A stretch of 33,778 nucleotides of DNA from NCBI GenBank assembly GCA_035544515.1, contig DATKEG010000042.1:1-33778 (forward strand), written 5' to 3'. The position numbers were made by a program, and so were the translations under genes. This DNA is from DATKEG01 sp035544515. GTDB lineage: Bacteria; Acidobacteriota; Vicinamibacteria; Fen-336. The notes beneath the pieces were generated by a model. It did not search any database, had not been told where the DNA came from, and was given only the letters and a program-made list of their open reading frames with translations. Below, in pieces: positions 15,748 through 23,202 of this stretch (the stretch's first letter is position 1; every line of letters begins with the position of its first letter).

Positions 15748-16230
15748 TCAGGAGATGGCGAGTTTGTCCTTGCGCTCGTCCTTGCCGCGGCTGGACATGT
15801 CGCTGTTGCCGCGGAACATGGCGCCCTCGGCAATGACGATCTTGGGCGCGCGGATGTTTCCGGTCAGCCGGCCCGAGGACTGGATCTCCACCCGGGTCAT
15901 CGCCTCGCAGTCGCCGACGACCTCGCCGCTGACGATCAGCGACTGGGCGGCGACGCTCGCCTTGACCACGCCTCCCGGCCCCACGCGCAGGTCGCGGGTG
16001 ATGCGGATCTCGCCCTCCACCGTGCCCTCGACCAGGACGTCCTCGTCGCCCGAGATCTCGCCCTTGAATGACGTCTTGGCCCCGATCACGCACGCCTGGC
16101 CCGTGGCCGGCGCACGCGGGCCCGTGGCCGGCGCGGGTCCCGGGGCCGGTAGGGGCCGCGGATGATCGATGCGAGGCCCGGCCGTGCTCTCTGCCGGCTT
16201 GCCCTCAGGCCCCTTTCCGAAAATTCCCAT
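15748..16230 (-). CDS. Bactofilin family cytoskeletal protein
   Basis: The 160-residue protein has a Pro/Ala-rich disordered N-terminus (about 1-45) and a short right-handed beta-helix core (about 48-140). Core segments such as VIGAKTSFKGEISGDEDVLVEGTVEGEI, SLIVSGEVVGDCEAMTRVEI and GRLTGNIRAPKIVIAEGAMFRGN show the bactofilin hexad pattern. Bactofilins polymerise without nucleotide and scaffold cell-wall or polar structures. The ATG at 16230 has AGGAGGA eight bases away. It lies 48 bases downstream of tRNA-Gly on the same strand, and no promoter is obvious in between. Confidence 0.93.
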   Translation of the reverse strand: MGIFGKGPEGKPAESTAGPRIDHPRPLPAPGPAPATGPRAPATGQACVIGAKTSFKGEISGDEDVLVEGTVEGEIRITRDLRVGPGGVVKASVAAQSLIVSGEVVGDCEAMTRVEIQSSGRLTGNIRAPKIVIAEGAMFRGNSDMSSRGKDERKDKLAIS

Positions 16231-16256
16231 GGCGTCCTCCTGCGGGGTCTATGCGG

Positions 16257-16274
16257 TTCCGGGCGGTCCCGGAA
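16257..16274 (-). terminator. Hairpin directly 3' of tRNA-Gly
   Basis: TTCCGGG-ACCG-CCCGGAA (read on the minus strand) forms a perfect 7-bp stem with a 4-base loop beginning three bases after the tRNA CCA end. No U-run follows, so it may act in 3' processing or as a weak terminator. It is the only structure between the tRNA and bactofilin. Confidence 0.45.
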
Positions 16275-16277
16275 ACA

Positions 16278-16353
16278 TGGAGCGGGCGACGGGGTTCGAA
16301 CCCGCGACTCCGAGCTTGGGAAGCTCGTACTCTACCAACTGAGCTACGCCCGC
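16278..16353 (-). tRNA. tRNA-Gly (anticodon CCC)
   Basis: The minus strand folds as a cloverleaf. The acceptor is GCGGGCG/CGCCCGC, the D-arm GCTC-AGTTGGTA-GAGT, the anticodon stem CGAGC/GCTCG with loop TTCCCAA (anticodon CCC, reading GGG), and the T-arm GCGGG-TTCGAAC-CCCGT. The discriminator is T, as is usual for bacterial tRNA-Gly, and the CCA tail is encoded (16280-16278). The total length is 76 bases. It has its own promoter upstream. Confidence 0.95.
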
Positions 16354-16369
16354 CTCGAAACGTAGCGCC

Positions 16370-16399
16370 ATGATAACGGCCGCGCCCGCCGCGGGTCAA
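16370..16399 (-). promoter_or_regulatory. tRNA-Gly promoter
   Basis: On the minus strand, TTGACC (16399-16394) and TATCAT (16375-16370) each match the sigma-70 consensus at five of six positions and are 18 bases apart. The -10 box ends 16 bases before the tRNA 5' end. The rest of the 162-base gap between tRNA-Gly and manB (16354-16515) holds small palindromes such as GTCGCGCGAC and CGAGCGCTCG but no gene that I can see. Confidence 0.7.
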
Positions 16400-16515
16400 G
16401 ACCCGGCTACGCAAGGCCTTAACGGCGAACCCAGCGCCGCTGTGGCGCGGGCGCGTGGCCTCACGGGAGGCCGCTTCGGTCGAGCGCTCGCTCCGGGTCG
16501 CGCGACGTCCTTCCG

Positions 16516-17868
16516 TCACGCGCGGATCAGCGACCGCACCTCGTCCCTCCGGCGCTCCATCTCGTCCTTCGACAGCGCCTCCAGGTTGAGGCGGAGGAGC
16601 GGCTCCGTGTTGGAGGGGCGGACGTTGAAGTGCCAGGTGTCGTACTCCACGGAGAGGCCGTCGAGCTTGTAGGCCCGGCCGTCCCGGTAGCGCTCCTCCA
16701 GCCGGTGCATGGCCGCTTCCACGTCGGGCACCTTCGAGTTGATCTCGCCCGAGATGTGGTACTTCGCGCGGACGGGGGCCAGCAGCTCGCTGAACCTCTT
16801 CTTCTCGCGGCCGAGCATCTCCAGGACGAGGAGGCCGGGAATCATCCCGTTGTCGGCGAACCAGTTCTCGCGGAAGTAGAAGTGGCCGGAGACCTCGCCG
16901 CCGAACACCGCGTTCTCGTCCCGCATCCGCTTCTTGATGAAGGCGTGTCCGACGCGGTGCATGAGGGCGCGGCCGCCGGCCTCGCTCACCAGGTCCCGCA
17001 CCGCCCACGAGGCGCGCACGTCGTAGACGATCTTCGCCCCCGGCTCCTTCCGGCAGAACGAGCGTCCGAGCAGGGCGGTGACGAAGTCTCCGGGCACGAA
17101 CTGCGCGGTGTCGTCGATGAAGAAGCAGCGGTCCGCGTCGCCGTCCCAGGCCAGCCCGATGTCCGCCTTCTCCGCGGCCACGCGCGCGACGATGTCCCGC
17201 CGGTTCGCCTCCACCAGCGGGTCGGGCGGGTGGTTGGGGAAGGCGCCGTCGAGCTCGAAGTACATCTTGACCAGGTCCAGGGGCAGGCGGGGGAAGATGG
17301 CCGCGGCCCCGATGGCGCCCATCCCGTTGCCGGGGTCGAGCACCGCCTTGAGCGGCGGCACGGTCTTGGCGTCGATGAAGGACAGGCAGTGCCGGGCGTA
17401 GTCGTCGCTGATCGCCTCCTCGCGCACGGGGGGCCCGACGTCTCCGGGGTCGTCCGCGAACCGCCCCGCGGAGAGCGCCTCGCGGATCTCCTTGATCCCC
17501 GCGTCGCCCGACAGGGCGAGCGCGCCCGCGCGCGTCATCTTGATGCCGTTGTACTCGGGCGGGTTGTGCGAAGCGGTGACGATGGCGCCGCCGTCGAGCC
17601 CGCGGCTGGCCACGTAGTAGTAGAGCATGTCCGTTCCCACCACCCCGATGTCGATCACCTCCGCGCCCTGGCTGCGCGCGCCGCGGATGAACGCCGACGC
17701 GATCTCGGGCGAGGAGCGGCGGACGTCGCGGCCGACCGCGATGCGCCGCGCGCCCAGGTAGTCGACGAAGGCGCGGCCGGTGCGCCGGGCCACCTCGCCG
17801 TCGATCTCGGTGGGATAGATGCCGCGGACGTCGTAGGCCTTGAATATCGAGGCGTCGATGGTCTTCAT
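16516..17868 (-). CDS. manB: Phosphomannomutase/phosphoglucomutase
   Basis: The 450-residue alpha-D-phosphohexomutase has FKAYDVRGIYPTEID at the N-terminus, the phosphoserine loop GGAIVTASHNPPEYNG (Ser100), the metal loop DGDADR near residue 241, the sugar-specificity loop GGEVSGHFYF and the C-terminal phosphate-binding loop RPSNTEPLLRLN. GEVSGHFYF is typical of bifunctional PMM/PGM enzymes of the AlgC/ManB type, which convert mannose-6-P to mannose-1-P. The ATG at 17868 overlaps the stop of the upstream nucleotidyltransferase (ATGA). The two enzymes together make GDP-mannose or a related NDP-sugar from the 6-phosphate for envelope polysaccharides. Confidence 0.94.
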   Translation of the reverse strand: MKTIDASIFKAYDVRGIYPTEIDGEVARRTGRAFVDYLGARRIAVGRDVRRSSPEIASAFIRGARSQGAEVIDIGVVGTDMLYYYVASRGLDGGAIVTASHNPPEYNGIKMTRAGALALSGDAGIKEIREALSAGRFADDPGDVGPPVREEAISDDYARHCLSFIDAKTVPPLKAVLDPGNGMGAIGAAAIFPRLPLDLVKMYFELDGAFPNHPPDPLVEANRRDIVARVAAEKADIGLAWDGDADRCFFIDDTAQFVPGDFVTALLGRSFCRKEPGAKIVYDVRASWAVRDLVSEAGGRALMHRVGHAFIKKRMRDENAVFGGEVSGHFYFRENWFADNGMIPGLLVLEMLGREKKRFSELLAPVRAKYHISGEINSKVPDVEAAMHRLEERYRDGRAYKLDGLSVEYDTWHFNVRPSNTEPLLRLNLEALSKDEMERRRDEVRSLIRA

Positions 17869-18935
17869 TGGGGTGTCCCCTCTCTGGTGCGGGAGAAGGC
17901 GCTGATGGCCGTGCCCTGGCCCAGCACCGCGCCCGGGCCCACCGTGGCCCGCTCGCCCACCTGCACGTCCTGGCCGAGGAGCGCGCCCTCGACGCGGGCG
18001 CCGGCCCCGACCCGCGTGCCCTCCCAGAGCACGCTGTCGGCCACGTGCGCGCCGGGGTCGAGGGAGACCCCGGCGGTGAGCACCGCGCCCGCGCCCAGGC
18101 GCGCGCCCGCGGCCACGCGGCAGCGCGGCCCCACGTAGCAGGGCCCCTGCAGCTCCGCGCCCTCCTCCACCGTGGCCTCGCCGTGTACCCAACCCCCGGA
18201 GCGCGCGCGCCCGTCGAGCGCCACGGGAAAACGCCCGCCCAGGATGTCCCGGTGGGCCTGCAGGTACTTCTCCGGCGTCCCGATGTCGATCCAGTACCCG
18301 CGATGGACGTGGGCGGTGACGCGGTCGCCGCGCGCGAGCAGGGCGGGGAAGAACGCGCGCTCGATGGAATGGTTCACCGCCGGAGGCATCAGCCCCAGGG
18401 TCGAGGCGTCGAGCACGTAGATGCCGGCGTTGATCGTGTCCGTGGTGATCTGCGAGGGGTCGGGCTTCTCCACGAAGCGGCGCACCCGGCCGTCCGGGTC
18501 GGTCTCCACGAGGCCGTAGGCCGCAGGGTTGGGCACGGGGGTGAGCACGAGGGTGGCCGCCGCGCGCGTGCGCCGGTGGCGCTCCACGACGGCCGGCAGG
18601 TCCACGTCCGTGAGCACGTCGCCGTTGAAGACGATCGTGGTTTCGTCGAGCCACGGCTCGGCGTTCTTCACCGCGCCGCCGGTGCCGAGCGGCGTCTCCT
18701 CCACCGCGTAGCGGATGCGCTTGCCGAGCGAAGAGCCGTCGCCGAAGACGGCGCGCACGCGGTCGGGCCGGTAGGCGATGGAGAAGACGACGTCCTCCAC
18801 CCCGACCCTCCCCAGCAGGTCGAGCTGGAAGCGCAGGAAGGGCCGGTCGACGACCGGCACCACCGGCTTGGGCAGCGCGAGGGTGAGCGGCCGCAAGCGA
18901 GTGCCCTCCCCGCCGGCGAGGATTACCGCGCGCAT
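17865..18935 (-). CDS. NDP-sugar pyrophosphorylase (mannose-1-phosphate guanylyltransferase-like)
   Basis: The 356-residue protein has an N-terminal nucleotidyltransferase domain with MRAVILAGGEGTRLRPLT, Lys in LPKPVVPV, ETPLGTGGAVKNAE, the metal-binding FNGDVLTD and YWIDIGTPEKYL. A C-terminal left-handed beta-helix (about 245-345) has imperfect hexads (GEATVEEGAELQGPCYVGPRCRVAAG). The two-domain layout fits GDP-mannose, glucose-1-P or mannose-1-P transferases. Coupling to the phosphomannomutase by ATGA overlap favours GDP-mannose, but the nucleotide specificity is not certain. The ATG at 18935 has no Shine-Dalgarno. A CCGCATTCCGGA motif lies two bases before the ATG and recurs before the divergent dehydrogenase gene. 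Confidence 0.9.
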   Translation of the reverse strand: MRAVILAGGEGTRLRPLTLALPKPVVPVVDRPFLRFQLDLLGRVGVEDVVFSIAYRPDRVRAVFGDGSSLGKRIRYAVEETPLGTGGAVKNAEPWLDETTIVFNGDVLTDVDLPAVVERHRRTRAAATLVLTPVPNPAAYGLVETDPDGRVRRFVEKPDPSQITTDTINAGIYVLDASTLGLMPPAVNHSIERAFFPALLARGDRVTAHVHRGYWIDIGTPEKYLQAHRDILGGRFPVALDGRARSGGWVHGEATVEEGAELQGPCYVGPRCRVAAGARLGAGAVLTAGVSLDPGAHVADSVLWEGTRVGAGARVEGALLGQDVQVGERATVGPGAVLGQGTAISAFSRTREGTPQ

Positions 18936-18937
18936 GT

Positions 18938-18949
18938 TCCGGAATGCGG
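18938..18949 (-). repeat. CCGCATTCCGGA motif before the pyrophosphorylase gene
   Basis: Read towards the gene, CCGCATTCCGGA ends two bases before the ATG at 18935. The same 12 bases occur at 19060-19071 in the orientation of the divergent gene, so the pair forms an inverted repeat around the intergenic region. A third copy lies at 4300-4311 on the minus strand. Confidence 0.6.
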
Positions 18950-18969
18950 AGAGAGTACTATGAGCATCT

Positions 18970-18981
18970 CAGCCATGGCTG
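18970..18981. repeat. 12-bp palindrome in divergent intergenic region
   Basis: CAGCCATGGCTG is a perfect palindrome between the divergent pyrophosphorylase and dehydrogenase genes. It could be a regulator site. Nothing else recognisable occupies 18950-19059. Confidence 0.35.
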
Positions 18982-19059
18982 CGATTTCCGAGCGTTCGGC
19001 GCCCGCAACGGAGCGTTTCCTCTCGCGTGATCCTCGAAGCAGCCGCGGAGTGAAGGGCG

Positions 19060-19078
19060 CCGCATTCCGGATTATATT
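19060..19078 (+). promoter_or_regulatory. Shared motif and -10 box before the UDP-sugar dehydrogenase gene
   Basis: CCGCATTCCGGA (19060-19071) is followed at once by TATATT (19073-19078), a good -10 box. The box ends six bases before the TTG start at 19085, and there is no Shine-Dalgarno. No convincing -35 box is seen 16-18 bases upstream. The layout suggests a leaderless transcript and a regulator site overlapping the promoter. Confidence 0.5.
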
Positions 19079-19084
19079 GGCGAA

Positions 19085-20392
19085 TTGAACCAGAACCGCG
19101 CTCGTCTCGAGGAGAGGATCCGCCGCGGCGAGGCTCGTCTGGGCACCCTCGGCCTCGGGTACGTCGGCTTGCCGCTCTCCGTGGAGTTCGCGGAGGCCGG
19201 GCTCGCGGTCACGGGTTTCGACCTCTCGCCGGCCAAGGTGGAGGCGGTCAACCGTGGCGAGTCGTACATCAAGGACGTGCCCACCGAGCGTCTGGCCCGC
19301 GTGGTCCGTTCCGGCCGCTTGCGCGCGCACCTCGAGTTCGATGCCCTGTCGGAATGCGACGTCATCATCATCTGCGTCCCCACGCCGCTGGGCAAGACCA
19401 AGGACCCGGACCTGGCCATGGTGGTGGAGGCCGCGCGCGCGATCTCCAGGCACCTGCGCGCCGGACAGCTCGTGGTGCTGGAGAGCACCACCTATCCCGG
19501 GACGACCGAGGAGCTGATCCAGCCCATCCTCGAGGAGGGCGGGCTGAAGGTGGGGCAGTCCTTCTTCCTCGCCTTCTCGCCCGAGCGCGTCGATCCCGGC
19601 AACCCGCGCTATCACACGCGCAACACGCCCAAGATCATCGGCGGCGTCACCGCGGACTGCACCGCGGTCGCCCAGATGCTGTACGCGAAGGCCGTCGACA
19701 CCGTGATCCCCGTCTCCTCCACCCGCGCCGCGGAGATGGTGAAGCTGCTCGAGAACACCTTCCGCAGCGTCAACATCGGCCTGGTCAACGAGGTCGCGCT
19801 CATGTGCCAGCGCCTGGGGGTGGACGTGTGGGAGGTCATCGAGGCCGCGGCCACCAAGCCCTTCGGCTTCATGCCGTTCTATCCCGGGCCCGGCCTGGGT
19901 GGCCATTGCATACCGATAGACCCCCTCTACCTCTCCTGGAAGCTCAAGACGCTCAACTACCGCGCCCGCTTCATCGAGCTGGCGGGGGAGATCAACTCCG
20001 GGATGCCCGAGTACGTGGTCCAGCGCGTGGCCGACGCCCTCAACGACCGGGAGAAGAGCGTCAAGGGCAGCCGCATCCTGCTCCTGGGCGTGGCCTACAA
20101 GCGGGACGTGGACGACGTGCGCGAGTCGCCGGCTCTCGACATCCTCAAGCTCCTCGAGAGCCGGGGCGCCAGGGTCGGCTACAATGATCCGCACGTGCCC
20201 GGGCTGAAGGCAAACGGGACCACGCTGCGCTCGGAGGAACTCCTGCCGTCCGTGCGGGAGGCCGACCTGGTGGTGATCGTGACCGACCACACCGCATACC
20301 CCTACCGGGACATCGTGGAGGCCGCCTCCGTCATCGTGGACACCCGGAACGCGACGAAGGGGATCGTCTCGCGGAAGATCCTGAAGATCTGA
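19085..20392 (+). CDS. UDP-GlcNAc/UDP-sugar 6-dehydrogenase (WbpA-like)
   Basis: The 435-residue nucleotide-sugar dehydrogenase has the Rossmann motif GTLGLGYVGLPLSVEFA, VIIICVPTPLGKTKDPDL, ESTTYPGTTEE, the subgroup signature FLAFSPERVDPGN, the Lys/Asn region AEMVKLLENTFRSVNIGLVNE and the nucleophile Cys275 in GGHCIPIDPLYL. FSPERVDPGN is usual in WbpA/VipA-type enzymes that oxidise UDP-N-acetylglucosamine to the uronic acid rather than in UDP-glucose dehydrogenases; substrate assignment remains an inference. The TTG at 19085 is the only start that keeps the glycine motif and lies six bases after a TATATT box. It diverges from the GDP-mannose-type genes, suggesting a common polysaccharide precursor role. 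Confidence 0.93.
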   Translation: MNQNRARLEERIRRGEARLGTLGLGYVGLPLSVEFAEAGLAVTGFDLSPAKVEAVNRGESYIKDVPTERLARVVRSGRLRAHLEFDALSECDVIIICVPTPLGKTKDPDLAMVVEAARAISRHLRAGQLVVLESTTYPGTTEELIQPILEEGGLKVGQSFFLAFSPERVDPGNPRYHTRNTPKIIGGVTADCTAVAQMLYAKAVDTVIPVSSTRAAEMVKLLENTFRSVNIGLVNEVALMCQRLGVDVWEVIEAAATKPFGFMPFYPGPGLGGHCIPIDPLYLSWKLKTLNYRARFIELAGEINSGMPEYVVQRVADALNDREKSVKGSRILLLGVAYKRDVDDVRESPALDILKLLESRGARVGYNDPHVPGLKANGTTLRSEELLPSVREADLVVIVTDHTAYPYRDIVEAASVIVDTRNATKGIVSRKILKI

Positions 20393-20400
20393 GGCCGTCC

Positions 20401-21042
20401 TTGAACCTGCCGAACGCGCTCACGGCGCTCAGGATCTTCCTCGTGCCGCTCCTGGTGGTCGTGCTCCTCACGCGGGCGGAGCACCACGTCTTCCTCGGCG
20501 CCGCCATCTTCGGCCTGGCCGCGCTCACCGACTACCTCGACGGCTACTTCGCGCGCCGGCACAACCAGGTCACGCGCGTCGGCATCCTGCTCGATCCGCT
20601 GGCCGACAAGCTGCTGACCGCCGCCGCCTTCCTGTCCCTGGTCGAGCTGGGCGCGGTGCCGGCCTGGATGGTGATGATCATCCTGGGCCGGGAGTTCGCG
20701 GTCACGGGCCTGCGCAACGTCGCCGCCGGGCGGGGCGTGCTCGTGCCCGCCTCGGTCCTCGGCAAGGCGAAGATGATCGCGCAGGTCGTCTGTATCCTGC
20801 TCCTGCTGCTCGGCCGGCGCTATCCGTTGCTGCAGGCCCCGGGCCTGCTCGCCCTCTGGGCGGTGGTGGTGCTCGCCCTCGTCTCCGCCGCGGACTACTT
20901 CCGGCTGTTCTGGCGGGGAGTCGTCCGCGGCCCGGCCCTGGCGCCGACGGCGGGGAAGCGGCCGGCCGCGCCCCAGGTCCTGCCCGGGGGCGCGGCCAGG
21001 GGTCCGGCCGCTATCGCAGCTCCACGCGATCGCCGGCCATGA
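20401..21042 (+). CDS. pgsA: CDP-diacylglycerol-glycerol-3-phosphate 3-phosphatidyltransferase
   Basis: The 213-residue membrane protein begins NLPNALTALRIFLVPLLVV. It has the complete CDP-alcohol phosphotransferase motif: Asp44, Asp47-Gly48, Ala51-Arg52, Gly61, Asp65 and Asp69 (DYLDGYFAR, GILLDPLADK). GREFAVTGLRNVAA and LGKAKMIAQ are PgsA-specific. It makes phosphatidylglycerol phosphate. The TTG at 20401 follows GAGG by six bases and lies eight bases after the dehydrogenase stop. The last 35 residues (PTAGKRPAAPQVLPGG and on) are an unusual Pro/Ala/Arg-rich tail that overlaps the convergent LysM gene by 32 bases. Confidence 0.94.
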   Translation: MNLPNALTALRIFLVPLLVVVLLTRAEHHVFLGAAIFGLAALTDYLDGYFARRHNQVTRVGILLDPLADKLLTAAAFLSLVELGAVPAWMVMIILGREFAVTGLRNVAAGRGVLVPASVLGKAKMIAQVVCILLLLLGRRYPLLQAPGLLALWAVVVLALVSAADYFRLFWRGVVRGPALAPTAGKRPAAPQVLPGGAARGPAAIAAPRDRRP

Positions 21043-22159
21043 TCGCGTCGCGGCTGTAGCTCACCCGCGCGGTCGCGGTGCGCTCGCGCACGGCCACCAC
21101 CACGATCTCGCCCAGGACGTTCCTCGCCGTGGGCACCGTCGGGTACATGATGCGGTAGACGCTGAAGATGTTGCCCGGAGCCACGCCGTTGGCGGAGCCG
21201 AGGTTGATGCTCACGAGCTGCTCCTGGCCGGCGATCATCGAGTCTTCCGCGATGTCCACCACGGTGCCGTCCGTCTTGCCGGAGGGCGGCGTCAGCCGGT
21301 CGCCGGGCGGGCGCGGCACGATCATGGGCACGACCGCCTTCTGGAAGGGTTTGGCGTAGTCGCCGAGGTGGACGTCCATGCAGGCCCGCTCGACCATGAG
21401 CGTCGAGCTGTCCTCCTGGACGAGCACCACGCGGCCCCAGCCCGTCGTCTCGATCTTCCGGCCGATCGTGCGCCCGGTCTCGGGGTGCTTCACCCAATAC
21501 GACACGTGTTGGAGGCTGAAGACATCTCCCGCCTTCACCCCGGCGTTGCTGCCCTTGCTGAGGTAGAGGATGTCGCGGTCGCCGAAGGCGAGCTTCGTGT
21601 CCCCGTCCTCCGATCCGATCACGTGCAGGCTCGGATCCTCGGGGTCGTCGAGGATGTAGTGCGCGCACTGGAGCTGCATCTCCGTGATGGCGGGCTCGAG
21701 CAGGCTGCGGCGCTCGCCCACGGCCCCGGCTTCCTGGCCGGCCTCCTCGTCGAGGCGCTCGGCGCCGCCGGTGCCCTCCTCCCCCGGTAGGCCGGCGCGG
21801 TCGCTGACCACGCCGACGCGCGGGATGATGAGCGGGTCCCCCGGGTAGATCCAGTGGGCGTCCGTGATGTAGCGGTTCTGGTCCCAGATCTGGGGCCACA
21901 GGAAGGGGTTGCCCAGGAAGCGGGCAGCCAGGTCCCAGAGGGTGTCGCCCCTCTTGATGAGGTAATACGTGGCGCCGTCCGGGATCGTCTCGGGGTACTT
22001 GTATCGCGACCAGTGCGGCGCCACGGTCGCCGGCCCGACCTGGAGCTCGGATTCACCCGCCGGAGCCGATGCCTCCTGGGCCTGGACCCAGGGAAGCGCG
22101 CCAAGGACGAGGGAGAGTGCCACGAGGCCGCACGCGCGTCCCGCTGCGTTCGATTTCAC
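21011..22159 (-). CDS. Exported LysM-domain protein
   Basis: The 382-residue protein has a signal peptide (KSNAAGRACGLVALSLVLGALPWVQA, cleavage near residue 28). Its LysM domain at about 64-113 (YYLIKRGDTLWDLAARFLGNP, YPGDPLIIP) binds peptidoglycan glycan chains. The remaining roughly 250 residues contain several small beta-rich units (ILYLSKGSNAGVKAGDVFSL, SINLGSANGVAPGNIFSVYR) that look like repeated barrels. The GTG at 22159 was chosen because AGGAGG lies eight bases upstream; the GTG at 22168 lies within that Shine-Dalgarno. Its own promoter is present. The function is probably envelope organisation. The 3' end overlaps convergent pgsA. Confidence 0.9.
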   Translation of the reverse strand: MKSNAAGRACGLVALSLVLGALPWVQAQEASAPAGESELQVGPATVAPHWSRYKYPETIPDGATYYLIKRGDTLWDLAARFLGNPFLWPQIWDQNRYITDAHWIYPGDPLIIPRVGVVSDRAGLPGEEGTGGAERLDEEAGQEAGAVGERRSLLEPAITEMQLQCAHYILDDPEDPSLHVIGSEDGDTKLAFGDRDILYLSKGSNAGVKAGDVFSLQHVSYWVKHPETGRTIGRKIETTGWGRVVLVQEDSSTLMVERACMDVHLGDYAKPFQKAVVPMIVPRPPGDRLTPPSGKTDGTVVDIAEDSMIAGQEQLVSINLGSANGVAPGNIFSVYRIMYPTVPTARNVLGEIVVVAVRERTATARVSYSRDAIMAGDRVELR

Positions 22160-22271
22160 AGCCGCCACCTCCTGGACGAGGCGCCCAGCGCCCTAATTGC
22201 CACGACAGGTGCGACTTACGACACCCAAGGACGCGCGGCGAACACCCGCTCCCGCACGGGAAAATCGGCGG

Positions 22272-22301
22272 ATGCTAGCAGGAAAAGCGTCGAAAGGTCA
22301 A
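22272..22301 (-). promoter_or_regulatory. Promoter of the LysM gene
   Basis: On the minus strand, TTGACC (22301-22296) and TAGCAT (22277-22272) are 18 bases apart, and the -10 is extended by TGC (TGCTAGCAT). This predicts a leader of about 100 bases before the GTG at 22159. A CACTTGA half-site overlaps the -35 box. The region is AT-rich compared with its surroundings. Confidence 0.65.
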
Positions 22302-22319
22302 GTGTTTTTTTGGCAGAGA

Positions 22320-22336
22320 CTCAAGTGTCACTTGAG
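22320..22336. repeat. 17-bp palindrome after bamD, possible operator
   Basis: CTCAAGTG-T-CACTTGAG is a perfect palindrome three bases past the bamD stop. Its half-site recurs at 22298-22304 over the -35 box of the LysM promoter. A 7-base A/T run lies between, but on the wrong side to make an intrinsic terminator for bamD. A regulator site is more likely than a terminator. I see no gene between 22160 and 22338. Confidence 0.5.
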
Positions 22337-22338
22337 CT

Positions 22339-23202
22339 TCACCGCTCGGGCCTGTCCGGGAGGTAGGAGGAGTTCTCCGGCGGCTGGGGTGTGGGGGCGG
22401 GCGTCGGATCGGTGGAGGGCGGAGGCGTGACGGCGCGCGTGGCGAGGGCGGCCATCAACTTCTGGGCTTCCCCGGCATGTTCGCTATCCGGATATTCGGC
22501 GAGCAGGCGCGCGAGGTGGGGTTGAGCCTCGGCCGGCCGGCCGCTCTGGTCCAGGCACTCGGCCAGCCGCAGCAGCACGTCGTCGAGGCGCTGGTAGTCG
22601 GGGTACTCGGTCAGGATGCCTTCGTAGCGCGCGATGGCCGCCCGGAAGGCCTGACGCGTGCGCTGGTAGAAGTAGCCGGCCACGTATTCCGAGCGCGCCA
22701 GGCTCTGGCGCAGCTCCATGATGCGTTCGCGCGTCTTTTCGGCATGGGGGGAGTCCGGGTAGAGGTCGAGCAGCCGCTGGTATTCCTCGAGCGCCCTCAG
22801 GGTGGGGGTCTGGTCGCGCTCGGGACCGTTCCTCTGCTTGTAGAACGACTCCGCGGCCTGGAACTGCGCGTAGTCGCTCCGAGGGTGCGACGGGTAGAGC
22901 GTCAGGAACTCGCGGTAGGCGCCCACGGCCAGGATGGAGTTCCCCGTCCCGCCCTCCTGGAAGTATGTATCGCCGAGCGCCAGGCGCGCCGGTGGCCCGA
23001 ACTCGCTCGTGGGGAAGCCGTCGATGATCCGGCGGAAGTGCTGCCGGGCGTTGTCCCACTGCTTCTTCTGGTAGGCCTTCTGCCCCGCCTCCCAGATGAC
23101 CTGGTCGGAGTTGCTGGCGAGCGTGGCGATGTCCGGCTCGCCCCCGCTGGCGCAGGCGACGGCGAGCAACAGGGCCGCCACGGCGAAGAGCCGGCCGCTC
23201 AC
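22339..23202 (-). CDS. bamD: Outer membrane assembly lipoprotein BamD-like
   Basis: The 287-residue protein has a lipoprotein signal (SGRLFAVAALLLAVACASGG, lipidated Cys17). TPR-like repeats follow, such as AGQKAYQKKQWDNARQHFRRIIDGFP, AVGAYREFLTLYPSHPRSDYAQF, ALEEYQRLLDLYPDSPHAEKTRERI and AIARYEGILTEYPDYQ, spaced as in BamD/YfiO. The C-terminus is Pro/Thr-rich and disordered. BamD is the essential TPR lipoprotein of the BAM complex that inserts beta-barrels; CpoB-like TPR proteins are a less likely alternative. The GTG at 23202 has AGGAGG upstream and overlaps the epimerase stop as GTGA. It is the last gene of the aroC operon. Confidence 0.85.
   Translation of the reverse strand: MSGRLFAVAALLLAVACASGGEPDIATLASNSDQVIWEAGQKAYQKKQWDNARQHFRRIIDGFPTSEFGPPARLALGDTYFQEGGTGNSILAVGAYREFLTLYPSHPRSDYAQFQAAESFYKQRNGPERDQTPTLRALEEYQRLLDLYPDSPHAEKTRERIMELRQSLARSEYVAGYFYQRTRQAFRAAIARYEGILTEYPDYQRLDDVLLRLAECLDQSGRPAEAQPHLARLLAEYPDSEHAGEAQKLMAALATRAVTPPPSTDPTPAPTPQPPENSSYLPDRPER

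Noticed and set aside
22302..22336. Intrinsic terminator after bamD
   Set aside because: The palindrome is followed on the bamD strand by an A-run, not a U-run, and its perfect symmetry leaves almost no loop. An operator fits better.
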